Positions 55,292 through 64,000 of a DNA stretch of 64,000 nt are shown piece by piece. The stretch comes from Enterococcus malodoratus ATCC 43197 (GTDB taxonomy: Bacteria > Bacillota > Bacilli > Lactobacillales > Enterococcaceae): the NCBI RefSeq assembly GCF_000407185.1, contig NZ_KE136481.1:969636-1033635 (forward strand). Reading direction: 5' to 3'. Position 1 is the stretch's first letter, and every line of letters starts with the position of its first letter. A model generated the notes under the pieces. It did not search any database, had not been told where the DNA came from, and saw only the letters and a program-made list of their open reading frames with translations. Made by a program: the position numbers and the translations under genes.

Positions 55292-56437
55292 CTACTTTGT
55301 TAGTTCTTGCAAACTCGCAACCAGTTGTCCCGCAAAATATTCGACCTGTTCCAAGCTATTCCCGTAACCAAAACTAACTCGCAGCGATTCTTTGACTTCA
55401 GGAGCATTCTTGCCGTACATTGCTTCTAATACATGCGATGGATCGACCGTCCCAGCCGTACACGCTGATCCAGTAGATACGGCGATACCGCGCAGATCTA
55501 ATTTCATCAATAATAAATCACTGATGATTTCAGTAAAACGAAGATTCAAGACATGGGGCAACTTGTTGTTCACATCGCCATTCACATGATAGTCAATGTT
55601 TGCTTGATCCAGTGTCGTTAAGACTTTTTGGGTGAACTGATCATATAGCTCCCCGCGCTTTTCTCGTTCGTCTTCAGTTAATAGTTCAACAGCTTTGGCC
55701 ATGCCGCAAATGCCGGCTAAGTTTTCAGTCCCGGCACGACGTTTTTCTTCTTGTTCACCACCGCGAAGCAATGGTGCTAATTTCGCCGCATCACTTTTGA
55801 ATAGGAAGCCGACCCCTTTTGGTCCATTGATTTTATGAGCCGAGATACTAAGAAAATCGACTCCTAATTCATGCGGGCGAATGAGTTGGTTCCCATAAGC
55901 TTGAACAGCATCCGTATGGAAATATGCGGGATGCTCCTTCAATCGTTCCCCGATTTCTTTGACGGGCATCAAATTACCGATCTCGTTATTACCATACATG
56001 ATCGAAACTAAGATCGTATCTGGACGTAAGCTGGCATCAAAATCAGCCAGCGAGATATTTCCTTTTCGATCCACCGGCAAATAGGTCACTTCAAATCCCT
56101 GTGTCTCCAAATACTTCATCGTATTGATCACGGCAGGATGTTCGATCTGCGTCGTAATTAAGTGCCGGCCTTCGTTCTGACGGCCAAAAGCGGTTTCTAA
56201 GATGGCGGTGTTGTCGCCTTCTGTTCCGCCACTGTTAAAGACGATCTCATGATATTTCACACCGAGACTCTTGCCGATAACTTCTCTAGCCATTTCCAAT
56301 TTGCCAGCAGCTTGCCGACCGAACGAATGAACGCTTGATGGATTACCAAAAGTTTCACTCATAACCTCGGTCATCGTTTTAATTACTTCCGGATGCATCG
56401 GGCTTGTCGCCGCATGATCTAAATAAATAGTTTCCAC
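55292..56437 (-). CDS. Cysteine desulfurase, NifS/IscS-type
   Basis: A 381-residue PLP enzyme that takes sulfur from cysteine for tRNA thiolation or Fe-S clusters. The PLP lysine is in ISAHKINGPKGVGFL (about 205) and the active Cys in STGSACTAGTVDPSHVL (about 328). The start is GTG 56437. The insertion-rich Cys loop resembles NifZ/IscS, which feeds MnmA/ThiI-type thiolation. Structured element copy D is in its 5' region. Confidence 0.93.
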   Translation of the reverse strand: METIYLDHAATSPMHPEVIKTMTEVMSETFGNPSSVHSFGRQAAGKLEMAREVIGKSLGVKYHEIVFNSGGTEGDNTAILETAFGRQNEGRHLITTQIEHPAVINTMKYLETQGFEVTYLPVDRKGNISLADFDASLRPDTILVSIMYGNNEIGNLMPVKEIGERLKEHPAYFHTDAVQAYGNQLIRPHELGVDFLSISAHKINGPKGVGFLFKSDAAKLAPLLRGGEQEEKRRAGTENLAGICGMAKAVELLTEDEREKRGELYDQFTQKVLTTLDQANIDYHVNGDVNNKLPHVLNLRFTEIISDLLLMKLDLRGIAVSTGSACTAGTVDPSHVLEAMYGKNAPEVKESLRVSFGYGNSLEQVEYFAGQLVASLQELTK

Positions 56438-56456
56438 AAACTTTCGGACCTTTCCA

Positions 56457-56582
56457 CAGTTAGCTCATATTTATGAAGTCATTTTTGCTGCGCCTGTCAT
56501 TCTGCTAAGCTACCTGTTCAATATATTTAGTTTCAAAGAAATACTTGCGACCCAAATTTTACTGCGCAGAGCAGAGTCGACA
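56457..56582 (-). repeat. Structured dispersed intergenic element, copy D (diverged)
   Basis: This is in the 5' region of the NifS-type gene, right after the prs terminator. Hairpin TCATA/TATGA (56465-56469, 56472-56476), a box at 56486-56507 matching about 14 of 22 positions of copy A, and a tail AGCAGAGTCGAC. TCTGCT (56501-56506) is complementary to AGCAGA (56570-56575), with different bases from copies A-C. Confidence 0.6.
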
Positions 56583-56605
56583 AAAAAAGGCATGACTGCC
56601 TTTTT
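56582..56605 (-). terminator. Terminator after prs
   Basis: Hairpin AAAGGCA/TGCCTTT with seven T on the minus strand, overlapping the prs stop. Confidence 0.85.
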
Positions 56606-57575
56606 ATTCAAAATCTTTTTGTTCCATCGTAAATAATGGACTGACAGATTCATTTTGATGAATCCGTTTGACTGCTTCACCCATCAAATCAGAACAACTA
56701 ATGATTGATAATTTTTCAGGATGGCGTTCAGGACCTGTCAGAACAGAATCAGTAATACAAATATCCTCAATGTCAGCAGCATCTAAATTTTCTTTTGCTG
56801 GAGGTGATAATAACCCGTGAGAAGCACATGCAACAACCTCTTTAGCGCCAGCTTTTTTCAATGTTTTTGAAGCATTGGAGAAAACTTCACCAGTGTTCAA
56901 AATATCGTCCACCATAATACAGCAGCGACCTTCAACATCTCCGATTACATAACCAGAATCCGGGTTGCCTTCTTCAGCCACATCCACGATCGCAATCGCC
57001 GTGTCCAAATACTCCGCTAGACTACGGGCACGTTGTACGCCGCTGTTTTTAGGCGAAACCACCACATAATCATCGCCCACCATTCCGCGACGGCGGTAGT
57101 AATGAGCAAACAAAGGCATCGTGAACAAATTATCAACTGGGATATCAAAGAAACCTTGGACTTGCACAGTGTGTAAATCAAGTGTTAATACTCTTGTTGC
57201 ACCTGCGTCTGAAAGTAAATTCGCAATCAATTTTGCAGTGATTGGCTCATGTGGTTTGGCTGTACGATCTTGTCTTGCATAACCATAGTAAGGCAATACG
57301 ACATTGATTGTTTTCGCGCTCGCTCGTTTCAATGCATCGATCATGATCAATAGTTCCAAATAATAATCATTCACCGGCTCATTGGTTGATTGGATCAGAT
57401 AAACATCAAATCCACGGACCGTCTCTTCCAAATTGATAGATATCTCTCCATCACTGAATTGTTTGACAGTACTTTTCCCTAATGGCACGCCACAAACATC
57501 GGCGATTTTTTCAGCCAATGGTCGATTCCCATTAAGGCTAAAAATTTTAAACTTTTCGTTACTTTCTTCTGACAT
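56604..57575 (-). CDS. prs: Ribose-phosphate pyrophosphokinase
   Basis: A 323-residue PRPP synthetase feeding nucleotide, histidine and tryptophan synthesis. Motifs: [12 protein letters not shown], the ATP loop [10 protein letters not shown] (about 100), and the PRPP-binding [16 protein letters not shown] (about 224). ATG 57575 follows TTGGAGGGACACC. Many enterococci carry two prs genes, and this copy is not next to glmU, so a second copy elsewhere is possible. Confidence 0.95.
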   Translation of the reverse strand: MSEESNEKFKIFSLNGNRPLAEKIADVCGVPLGKSTVKQFSDGEISINLEETVRGFDVYLIQSTNEPVNDYYLELLIMIDALKRASAKTINVVLPYYGYARQDRTAKPHEPITAKLIANLLSDAGATRVLTLDLHTVQVQGFFDIPVDNLFTMPLFAHYYRRRGMVGDDYVVVSPKNSGVQRARSLAEYLDTAIAIVDVAEEGNPDSGYVIGDVEGRCCIMVDDILNTGEVFSNASKTLKKAGAKEVVACASHGLLSPPAKENLDAADIEDICITDSVLTGPERHPEKLSIISCSDLMGEAVKRIHQNESVSPLFTMEQKDFE

Positions 57576-57618
57576 GGTGTCCCTCCAAGTATTTTTGTAC
57601 CCCCAGTTTAACATATTT

Positions 57619-58182
57619 TTAGTTATTTGCTGTAGATTTTACTTTTCTTAACGAGATCGTTCCGTTTCCCCACTCTGCTGGAATTACGGCTGCACTCTTG
57701 CCCCAATTGTCATGGATTTTATAATATCTTTGCCCATCAGCCGTTTCCATAAAACCGTGCACAACGACCCAATGATTCTTATAGCTGCTGCCTAGCAGTT
57801 GCAGAAGTCCTATCATAACAGGCTCTCCCGCCAAGAGACGCTTGGTAACTCGCTGCCAGGTGCCCGCTGCAGTTCCTCTTGCACGATAAGGAATTCGATA
57901 GCGGCGAAAGAAACGATTTAAGCCCATAGAAATCTGTAAAGGGACTGTCGGAAAGTCAACCGGCTGCAGTACAGGCTGCAAAGCTCTGATCAATTCTTCG
58001 TTTTGACTACTATCTTTTTCTCTTAATCCATTCGGCAAACAACCTTCATCAATTTGATCTTGCCAATAAGCCAGCAGCACACTGCTCGCATACGTACCGC
58101 ATAAAAAGCCTCGCGGTGTTTTCCACTCACGGTAACGCTCAAAACTTTCTAATTCCACCCATTGGTCAATTGGATACTCCAT
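57619..58182 (-). CDS. C39-like papain-fold cysteine peptidase
   Basis: A 187-residue protein of the peptidase C39_2 type. Catalytic Cys is in [15 protein letters not shown] (about 32), His in [11 protein letters not shown] (about 148) and the Asn/Asp partner in [11 protein letters not shown]. There is no signal peptide, so it is probably intracellular, or exported by an unknown route. ATG 58182 follows GAGGGGTGAAAC. It sits 43 bp before prs on the same strand. Substrate unknown. Confidence 0.75.
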   Translation of the reverse strand: MEYPIDQWVELESFERYREWKTPRGFLCGTYASSVLLAYWQDQIDEGCLPNGLREKDSSQNEELIRALQPVLQPVDFPTVPLQISMGLNRFFRRYRIPYRARGTAAGTWQRVTKRLLAGEPVMIGLLQLLGSSYKNHWVVVHGFMETADGQRYYKIHDNWGKSAAVIPAEWGNGTISLRKVKSTANN

Positions 58183-58387
58183 CGTTTCACCCCTCAGAAT
58201 TTTTACTTTATGACTCTTCTTAAAATTTATCATAGTACAGGCCCGTCTTGGTTACGAGTCTCTTCATTTTATGTAGGCATTTCTTTAAACCTTTTCAAAA
58301 AGAAAAAGTGCCCTTCACTATGAGTAGCTCATTAATTGTTTTATTATAGTATAGATAGAACGATTATGACAAAGGAGCTGAAGTTAT

Positions 58388-60295
58388 ATGGACAAAACAA
58401 AAATCAAAGAAGATTTATATGACGCGGTCAATGGCGAATGGATCAAAGAAGCGACGATTCCAGCAGACAAACCGGCCACAGGCGGTTTTCAGGATCTTGT
58501 CGATGACATTGATGAGCTGTTAATGGCCGATACGAAAAAGATGAGCGAAGATCCTTCCCTGATCCCAAATGATTTGATGAAAGAGTATATCGCTTATTTC
58601 AAATTAGCCAATGATTATCAAAAACGGGATCAAGATGGTGCGGCTCCTATGCTGCCTTTGTTGAAGCAAGTAGCTGAATTGAAAGATCTGAAGGACCTAG
58701 AACAACAATTGACCAGTTGGGTACTTGATGGCCTTCCTCTGCCTTTTGGCGTAGATGTCGATGCCGATATGAAGAATACTAAAATCAATGCTTTATTCGC
58801 TGGCGCACCAAGTCTGATCTTACCGGATAAAACTTATTACGAAGCGGATCATCCGCAAGCACCGCAGCTTTTAGCGATTTTTAAAGAGATGACCGTAAAA
58901 CTTTTTGCACTTGCAGGCTACGAAACTAAGACATCTGAAAGAATCACTGACGAGGCTCTTCAATACGATAAATTATTAGCCCCACATGTAAAAAGCGCGG
59001 AAGAAAATGCAGATTATAGCAAAATGTATAATCCCGAAAGCGGCGAAGAATTCATCAAACGCAGCCAACACATGGATTTGGAGAAACTCTTGGTCGGCTT
59101 AGTTGGTGAAGTGCCTGAAAAAATCATCGTGACTGAACCAGCATTCTTCGAAAAATTGGATGACTTAGTAAATCCCGATACCTTCCAACAGATGAAAAGC
59201 TGGATGATGGTGATGACGATCAACGCATTGACCGCTTACCTCAGTGAAGAATTCCGTCAAGTCGGCGGCGCATACGGTCGTGCGCTTTCCGGGGCACCAG
59301 AAGCTCGTCCTCAAGAAAAAGCAGCATTTTACTTGGCTTCAGGACGCTTCGATCAAATCATCGGCGACTATTATGGAAAAAAATATTTTGGCGAGCAAGC
59401 AAAGAAAGATGTCGAACAAATGGTTCAGCGCATGGTAAGCATTTATCAAGAACGTTTGAGCAGCAACACATGGTTGAGTGAAGCGACCCGTGAAAAAGCG
59501 ATCGTTAAACTAAACACGTTAGGCATTCATGTCGGTTATCCAGAGAAAATTCCGCCAATCTATGCACAATTCAAAGTGACACCAGCCGAAAAAGGCGGTA
59601 CGCTTTTGAGTAATGCTTTGCACTTTAGTCACTTGAAACGCAAAGAAGATTACGCTAAATGGAACACCCCTGTAGAACGTGATGAGTGGGAGATGAGCGC
59701 GGATACTGTTAATGCCTATTATCATCCGTTCCGGAATATCATCGTTTTCCCTGCAGCCATTTTACAAGCACCGTTTTATAGTTTGGAACAATCCAGCAGT
59801 GAAAACTTTGGCGGTATTGGTGCCGTGATCGCCCACGAAATCTCTCATGCTTTCGACAACAACGGTTCACTCTTTGATGAGTACGGGAATTTGAATAATT
59901 GGTGGACCGAAAAAGATCAAAAAGAATTTCAAGCATTAGCGGATCAAATGATCGCGGAGTTTGATGGCTTAGAAATCGTCGGCGGAAAAGTGAACGGTAA
60001 ACTAACTGTCTCAGAAAACATCGCTGATGCAGGCGGTTTGAGCTGTGCCCTAGAAGCAGCGAAGAAAGATAGCGATGTCGATCTGGAAGGCTTCTTTATC
60101 AACTGGGCAACGATTTGGCGGATGAAAGCTCGTCAAGAGTATACACAATTGCTCTTATCAATTGATGTCCATGCTCCAAATAAATTACGGGCCAACGTCC
60201 AAGTCAAAAATTTAGCGGACTTCTATCAAACCTTTGATATCCAACCAACGGATGCTATGTATTTGGCTCCTGAAAAACGCGTAAGTATTTGGTAA
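58388..60295 (+). CDS. pepO: M13 family zinc endopeptidase PepO
   Basis: A 635-residue neprilysin-like oligopeptidase. The zinc motif HEISHAF (about 481) and second ligand site ENIADAGG (about 541) are intact, as are NAYYHPFRNIIVFPAAILQ and the C-terminal RANVQVKNLADF. It lacks a signal peptide, as in lactic acid bacteria PepO, which cuts peptides in the cytoplasm or is released. ATG 58388 follows AAAGGAGCTGAAGTTAT. Confidence 0.96.
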   Translation: MDKTKIKEDLYDAVNGEWIKEATIPADKPATGGFQDLVDDIDELLMADTKKMSEDPSLIPNDLMKEYIAYFKLANDYQKRDQDGAAPMLPLLKQVAELKDLKDLEQQLTSWVLDGLPLPFGVDVDADMKNTKINALFAGAPSLILPDKTYYEADHPQAPQLLAIFKEMTVKLFALAGYETKTSERITDEALQYDKLLAPHVKSAEENADYSKMYNPESGEEFIKRSQHMDLEKLLVGLVGEVPEKIIVTEPAFFEKLDDLVNPDTFQQMKSWMMVMTINALTAYLSEEFRQVGGAYGRALSGAPEARPQEKAAFYLASGRFDQIIGDYYGKKYFGEQAKKDVEQMVQRMVSIYQERLSSNTWLSEATREKAIVKLNTLGIHVGYPEKIPPIYAQFKVTPAEKGGTLLSNALHFSHLKRKEDYAKWNTPVERDEWEMSADTVNAYYHPFRNIIVFPAAILQAPFYSLEQSSSENFGGIGAVIAHEISHAFDNNGSLFDEYGNLNNWWTEKDQKEFQALADQMIAEFDGLEIVGGKVNGKLTVSENIADAGGLSCALEAAKKDSDVDLEGFFINWATIWRMKARQEYTQLLLSIDVHAPNKLRANVQVKNLADFYQTFDIQPTDAMYLAPEKRVSIW

Positions 60296-60315
60296 TTTTA
60301 CCCACACATATAAAT

Positions 60316-60359
60316 AAAAAGTTCGAAGAGAATCGATTGATTTTCTTCGAACTTTTTTT
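60316..60359. terminator. Bidirectional terminator
   Basis: Hairpin AAAAAGTTCGAAGA(GA)/TCTTCGAACTTTTT between convergent pepO and the DfsB-like gene. Confidence 0.9.
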
Positions 60360-60876
60360 ATTGTGCTGCTCGCAATTTCTTCCATTTCCGAACCTTAGTA
60401 CGGAAGGACTTGAATGGTGCGACACTGTTGATATGCACCCATTTCCAAACCGGCCAATTAGAAGAGGTCGACTGTGCCCATTTCCTGCCGCCAGATTTGA
60501 ACAACTGATTGTCATCTAAGCTGGCAATCCATTGACAAGTCATCTCAATAGCGTTGCTGAACAGCATACTCATTTCCTCTAAACTTTTCCCTTGGCAATC
60601 GGCATAAAACTGTTCGTGCAAAGGCCCCAGCTGATTCCATTTAATCCCTGGAGCGGGCATCTCGACAGTTTGTCCTTCTCGTTCTGTTCGCTCCCACTCT
60701 TGGATCAGCGCCAGCCACCCCAGCTGATAGGCAAGATTTTCAAACGGCGTCCGTTCTGCTTCATCAAATCGTACATCCTTATCCTTTTCAGCGATATCCT
60801 CATATTCTTTGATAAACAAATTGGCTCTTTTTTTAATTTCCGTAATGAATGCTTCTTTGCTTGCATATTCTTGCAT
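60358..60876 (-). CDS. ClbS/DfsB family four-helix-bundle protein
   Basis: A 172-residue member of the ClbS/DfsB family (DinB-like fold). The family pattern EFITEIKKRANLFIKEYED, YQLGWLALIQEWE and a C-terminal basic region (KWVHINSVAPFKSFRTKVRKW) are visible. ClbS hydrolyses the genotoxin colibactin, but no toxin genes are here and most relatives have unknown roles. ATG 60876 has GGAG about nine bases upstream. Confidence 0.8.
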   Translation of the reverse strand: MQEYASKEAFITEIKKRANLFIKEYEDIAEKDKDVRFDEAERTPFENLAYQLGWLALIQEWERTEREGQTVEMPAPGIKWNQLGPLHEQFYADCQGKSLEEMSMLFSNAIEMTCQWIASLDDNQLFKSGGRKWAQSTSSNWPVWKWVHINSVAPFKSFRTKVRKWKKLRAAQ

Positions 60877-61009
60877 AATTAACACGCTCCTTTTTTCTGT
60901 TAGCTCGTTGCTACACTCATAATTTATCATCCTAGGAGGTTGTTTTTAGCAACCTGTCATGTTTGCACAGGTTTCTCGTTATGTTTGTTCGAATACGGTA
61001 TTAAATGAT

Positions 61010-61050
61010 CAAAAAAGAAGATCGCTGACCAAATGCCAGCGATCTTCTTT
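61010..61050 (-). terminator. Terminator after the SDR gene
   Basis: Perfect hairpin AAAGAAGATCGCTG/CAGCGATCTTCTTT with six T on the minus strand. Confidence 0.92.
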
Positions 61051-61056
61051 ATGCTA

Positions 61057-61893
61057 TTATGCCTTGGGTTTCTTTGAATCAATCGCGTATTGACGACGTC
61101 CGCCTGGTTTTGGTACCAAGTCGCCGATCATGTTGCCGAAGCCGCCTTCCACACGTAACTCGTGGCCGTTCGTGTAATCTGAACGTTTGCTGGCAAGATA
61201 GAGAACGGCATTAGCGATATCCTGCACTTCACCGATTCGGCGATTTGCAGTCATTCTTCTTCTGCCTTCTTCAACTTCTGCATCTTCATAGAATTTTGTT
61301 GATAGCGGTGTTTTAACGAAGCATGGTAATACGCAGTTACTGCGCACGCCATATTGTCCCCATTCGCCAGCAATCATCTTAGACAGCATGTTTACGCCAG
61401 CTTTACTTGGGCTATAAGCACCTGAATAGGTTTCTGGAGCGATCGAAGCGATTGTTGAAATGTGGACCATCCGACCTGATTGCTGCTCGATCATTACGCG
61501 ACCAATACGTTGTGACACTAAGAAATAACCAGTCAAATTCACATCGATTGTACGTTTCCATTCATTTAAAGCCAAATCTTCTAAAGGGCTGAATGTTAGA
61601 ATCGCGGCTGTTTGAACTAACACATCGATTCTGCCAAAATCCGCTTTAACTGTTTTCGCTAAAGCGTCTACTTGTTCTTCAACCGTTGAGTTGCAGGCAT
61701 AGCCCTTCGCTTTGACACCGTATTTATTCGCTAGTTCTTTGGCATAGCTTTCTGTTGCTTCTTCACTTAAGTCGACTAAAGCTAAGTTCGCCTTTTGCTC
61801 CGCAAAATCATTTGCGATTTTCCGGCCCATGCCGCCTAATGCTCCCGTGATTATTACCACGTCATCTGCTAAATCTAACCATGTATTATCCAT
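61057..61893 (-). CDS. Short-chain dehydrogenase/reductase
   Basis: A 278-residue SDR. The Rossmann motif TGALGGMGRKIA (about 17-28), NNA-site equivalent VQTAAILTF and catalytic YSPSKAGVNML (Tyr near 157, Lys +4) are present. It looks like an NAD(H)-dependent oxidoreductase. It may act with the HExxH protein and hydantoinase-family gene upstream on the same strand, but substrate is unknown. Confidence 0.85.
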   Translation of the reverse strand: MDNTWLDLADDVVIITGALGGMGRKIANDFAEQKANLALVDLSEEATESYAKELANKYGVKAKGYACNSTVEEQVDALAKTVKADFGRIDVLVQTAAILTFSPLEDLALNEWKRTIDVNLTGYFLVSQRIGRVMIEQQSGRMVHISTIASIAPETYSGAYSPSKAGVNMLSKMIAGEWGQYGVRSNCVLPCFVKTPLSTKFYEDAEVEEGRRRMTANRRIGEVQDIANAVLYLASKRSDYTNGHELRVEGGFGNMIGDLVPKPGGRRQYAIDSKKPKA

Positions 61894-61990
61894 TCTTTCC
61901 GCTCCCTATACTCTAAGTTTTCTTTCTTTAAATATACTGAATCCACGCAGTAGATACTAATTCTTTTTTTCAATCAATCTATAGTCTTAT

Positions 61991-62611
61991 TCAATCAATC
62001 AGCAGCAATTGTTTCGCCATCCTTTGAGCTTGCTCCGGTGCAACCGGATAAAGTAAAAATACGTTCAATAAAACAGGTGAAAAAGCCAAACCCAATAATT
62101 CTTGTGCAAAAGTCATCGCAGCAATCTCACCCAAAGAATGTAAACGAGCACTTCGCTTGAATGGACCTGTTTGATAATTCAATTGCTGTTGTACGGTGAA
62201 CAACTGCTGTTGATTTTCTAGGTAATGATAAAGTTCATGCGCCAATAAAATTTCAGCTACTTGCTGACCGTTAAGTAAATTCTGTTCCGCAAAAAAAGGC
62301 GCCGCTGCTTTCAATAAGCTCTGATTGATTCGAATACGATTTGGTAACTGAAATTCTGCCAGAACAAAGCGAAAATTCTCCGCCTTCAGTGTTTCTTGAA
62401 AAAACTCGATCTCGATTTTTTCTTGCCGACAGTATTCCCACAAATCAATTGATGAAATATTACTCGCCGCTGTTTTTCCGCATTCAATCGCTTGCTGGAT
62501 CATTGGTGAGCGCTGCTGTTCAGAAATCTTTTTGTAAAGATGATCCTGGCTAAGCAGAAATTGCCCGATTTGCTGGTCGCTCAGCTGCAATAACTGATCT
62601 ATATTATCCAT
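61991..62611 (-). CDS. HExxH-motif protein of unknown function
   Basis: A 206-residue Gln/Leu-rich soluble protein. The motif LLAHELYHYLE (about 125) is a zinc-protease-like HExxH with a possible third ligand Glu further on (HSLGEIAAM). This recalls ImmA/IrrE-type metallopeptidases, but the family is not recognised. ATG 62611 is the likely start; TTG 62620 is an alternative. It follows the hydantoinase-family gene by about 22 bp, so they are co-transcribed. Confidence 0.6.
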   Translation of the reverse strand: MDNIDQLLQLSDQQIGQFLLSQDHLYKKISEQQRSPMIQQAIECGKTAASNISSIDLWEYCRQEKIEIEFFQETLKAENFRFVLAEFQLPNRIRINQSLLKAAAPFFAEQNLLNGQQVAEILLAHELYHYLENQQQLFTVQQQLNYQTGPFKRSARLHSLGEIAAMTFAQELLGLAFSPVLLNVFLLYPVAPEQAQRMAKQLLLID

Positions 62612-62633
62612 TACAAGCAACGCTCCCTTCCTT

Positions 62634-64000
62634 CTACGTATAACGATTGGCCGCGATGATCATCATTTCATCAGTACCGACAATTTCACTCATTTCGATC
62701 TCCATCAGCATCGTTAATTGCGTAAAGTCCGTGCTGGAAAAATCTAACAAACGTGGGCCAACACAGAAATAAAAATCTGGACGAATGATTAGATCACTTT
62801 GATAATTAGCCATGCTTTCCCAAAGATTAGTGACTTGTTCAAAATAATTTTGGATCGACGTTTTCACTACTTCTGCATGTTCCCGTTGAACACGAATAAA
62901 GCCTTTCTTATCAACCACACGAATGCCATTGCCTTTTTTTGAATTCGCACCATAAATATAGAAGTGATCGGTTGAATCAAGCATTTGAATCTGCTCCGCT
63001 GGCAATCGGAAATCTTGTACCGCGATTTCTCGTGCTTCTGTCTCGGTCGCAGCCGTTTGAACCTCGGTAGCTTGTGCCGCCGTGGAACCTGAAGCTCGCG
63101 CAGTAATCTTTTGTGTTTGAGGATCAATCTCGATATGAACCTCTACGCTTTCCTCAGTTGCACCGCTTTCGATCGCCATATCCGTGACTTCCTGCTTAAT
63201 CGCTTGAATGTCTTGCTTTGTCGGACTTGGTACGATTCGCTCCACCACATCTTGGACAGCTGCCAAAGCCACGCCAATTGAAGAAATTACTTCCGCATTT
63301 TCAGGAATTTTATAATTCAGATCCATTCGCTCTGCCGCAAATTTGATCAACGCAGCGACACCGCCGCCTACACCGACTAAGGTCATTTGATTTTTTTCCA
63401 ACTGATATTTCTTAGCTAAAGAACGAATCACCGGCTCAATCTTTTCAACTGCTTTCGCTAAAATCTGACGAGCAACATCTTCTACTGTCGTATTCAAATA
63501 TTCGGCTAGCGGTGTCATCGCCTTTCGAGCAGAAACAACATTCCCATAAGAGAAATCTTCTTCTGTCACATAGCCCAAAACATTCGCCGCACAAGAATTA
63601 GTGATGGTGATACATTTGCCACTGGCTAATTTTATTGCTACATAATCAGCGGGATCGCCTTCTTTAGGTGAGTACAGCTCCAGCTTAGGATCGATGATTT
63701 CTTCTTCTGGTGTGTATACCGCATATTCCAAACCGGCGATATGAGCACTACGCGGCCCTACATCTTTTACACCACTTTTGTTTACCCGAACCATGCTGCC
63801 GCCAGCTACGCCTAAAACGCGGACATCCAAAGAGTTTACATACGTTTTATGTCCGGAGATTTCTGAATAATCGATCACCGGACGACCATTTTTGATTACC
63901 CCTAGATTGGTCGAAGTTCCCCCGACCTCAAAATAAATACCATTAGACGTACGTAAATACATCAGAGCTCCCATAACACTGGCTGCTGGTCCCGACAGCA
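62634..64000 (-). CDS. Hydantoinase/oxoprolinase family protein, partial
   Basis: At least 455 residues, with the N-terminus cut by the right edge. The edge sequence reads SGPAASVMGALMYL, the HyuA-type motif, and the frame continues through VGGTSTNLGVIKNGRPV and VGVGGGVAALIKFA. The end carries an unusual acidic domain (YFCVGPRLLDFSSTDFTQLTMLMEIEMSEIVGTDEMMI). HyuA relatives hydrolyse ATP with amide rings or reactivate B12 enzymes. Here the role is unknown. Confidence 0.8.
   Translation of the reverse strand, partial: LSGPAASVMGALMYLRTSNGIYFEVGGTSTNLGVIKNGRPVIDYSEISGHKTYVNSLDVRVLGVAGGSMVRVNKSGVKDVGPRSAHIAGLEYAVYTPEEEIIDPKLELYSPKEGDPADYVAIKLASGKCITITNSCAANVLGYVTEEDFSYGNVVSARKAMTPLAEYLNTTVEDVARQILAKAVEKIEPVIRSLAKKYQLEKNQMTLVGVGGGVAALIKFAAERMDLNYKIPENAEVISSIGVALAAVQDVVERIVPSPTKQDIQAIKQEVTDMAIESGATEESVEVHIEIDPQTQKITARASGSTAAQATEVQTAATETEAREIAVQDFRLPAEQIQMLDSTDHFYIYGANSKKGNGIRVVDKKGFIRVQREHAEVVKTSIQNYFEQVTNLWESMANYQSDLIIRPDFYFCVGPRLLDFSSTDFTQLTMLMEIEMSEIVGTDEMMIIAANRYT

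Overview
This window looks like chromosome from a low-GC Gram-positive of the Enterococcus type (Lactobacillales). The evidence is the gene set and layout: comG pseudopilus operon next to trmB and ccrZ, EcsAB/Hit/PrsA, many PTS systems with LevR- and MtlR-type regulators, a DUF1831 gene beside a NifS-type desulfurase, DUF1033 beside topB, and PepO. The species cannot be named from sequence alone. There are no rRNA or tRNA genes, no CRISPR array, no insertion sequence and no clear prophage. Most genes lie on the minus strand.

Layout. 1-5.5 kb: YtxK-like methyltransferase and comGG to comGA (minus strand), with a CIN-box-like site before comGA, then trmB. 5.6-13.6 kb: ccrZ, D-amino acid transaminase, ecsBA, hit, a YtxH protein, prsA, a Nudix-wHTH protein, a candidate small RNA or attenuator and two small membrane/regulator genes. 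13.6-16 kb: an alpha/alpha-toroid protein and rlmN. 16-24 kb: a glycyl radical enzyme and its activase, a divergent DeoR regulator, and a fructose-family PTS (IIC, IIB, IIA) with an MtlR-type regulator, arranged much like the E. coli frw/pflDC region. 24-29.8 kb: ftsK and a polar amino acid ABC transporter behind a T-box leader whose stem III/antiterminator/terminator part is duplicated. 29.8-38.4 kb: a sigma-54-controlled lactose/cellobiose-type PTS operon (IIB, IIA, Eis-like acetyltransferase, IIC, GH1 6-phospho-glycosidase, MupG/DUF871) with its LevR-type activator. 38.5-47.4 kb: TetR/ketopantoate-reductase-like pair with palindromic operators, topB, an MFS pump, a frameshifted CPBP protease and an AgrC-like kinase with a LytTR regulator. 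47.5-64 kb: cstA, mnmA, a YtrA-type GntR operon, signal peptidase I, a metallophosphoesterase, nifS, prs, a C39-like peptidase, pepO, a DfsB-like protein, an SDR, an HExxH protein and a hydantoinase-family gene cut by the right edge.

The most unusual signal is a family of structured intergenic elements of about 105-170 bp (14561-14731, 29222-29382, 32338-32443, 56457-56582, and a tail-only trace at 5626-5640). Each full copy has a hairpin, a conserved box and a second long-range 6-7 bp helix. Both helices are kept by compensatory base changes between copies, and all copies lie in the same orientation relative to the genes, upstream of a gene and usually just after a terminator. I do not recognise this element. 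The duplicated T-box expression platform is the second most interesting signal.
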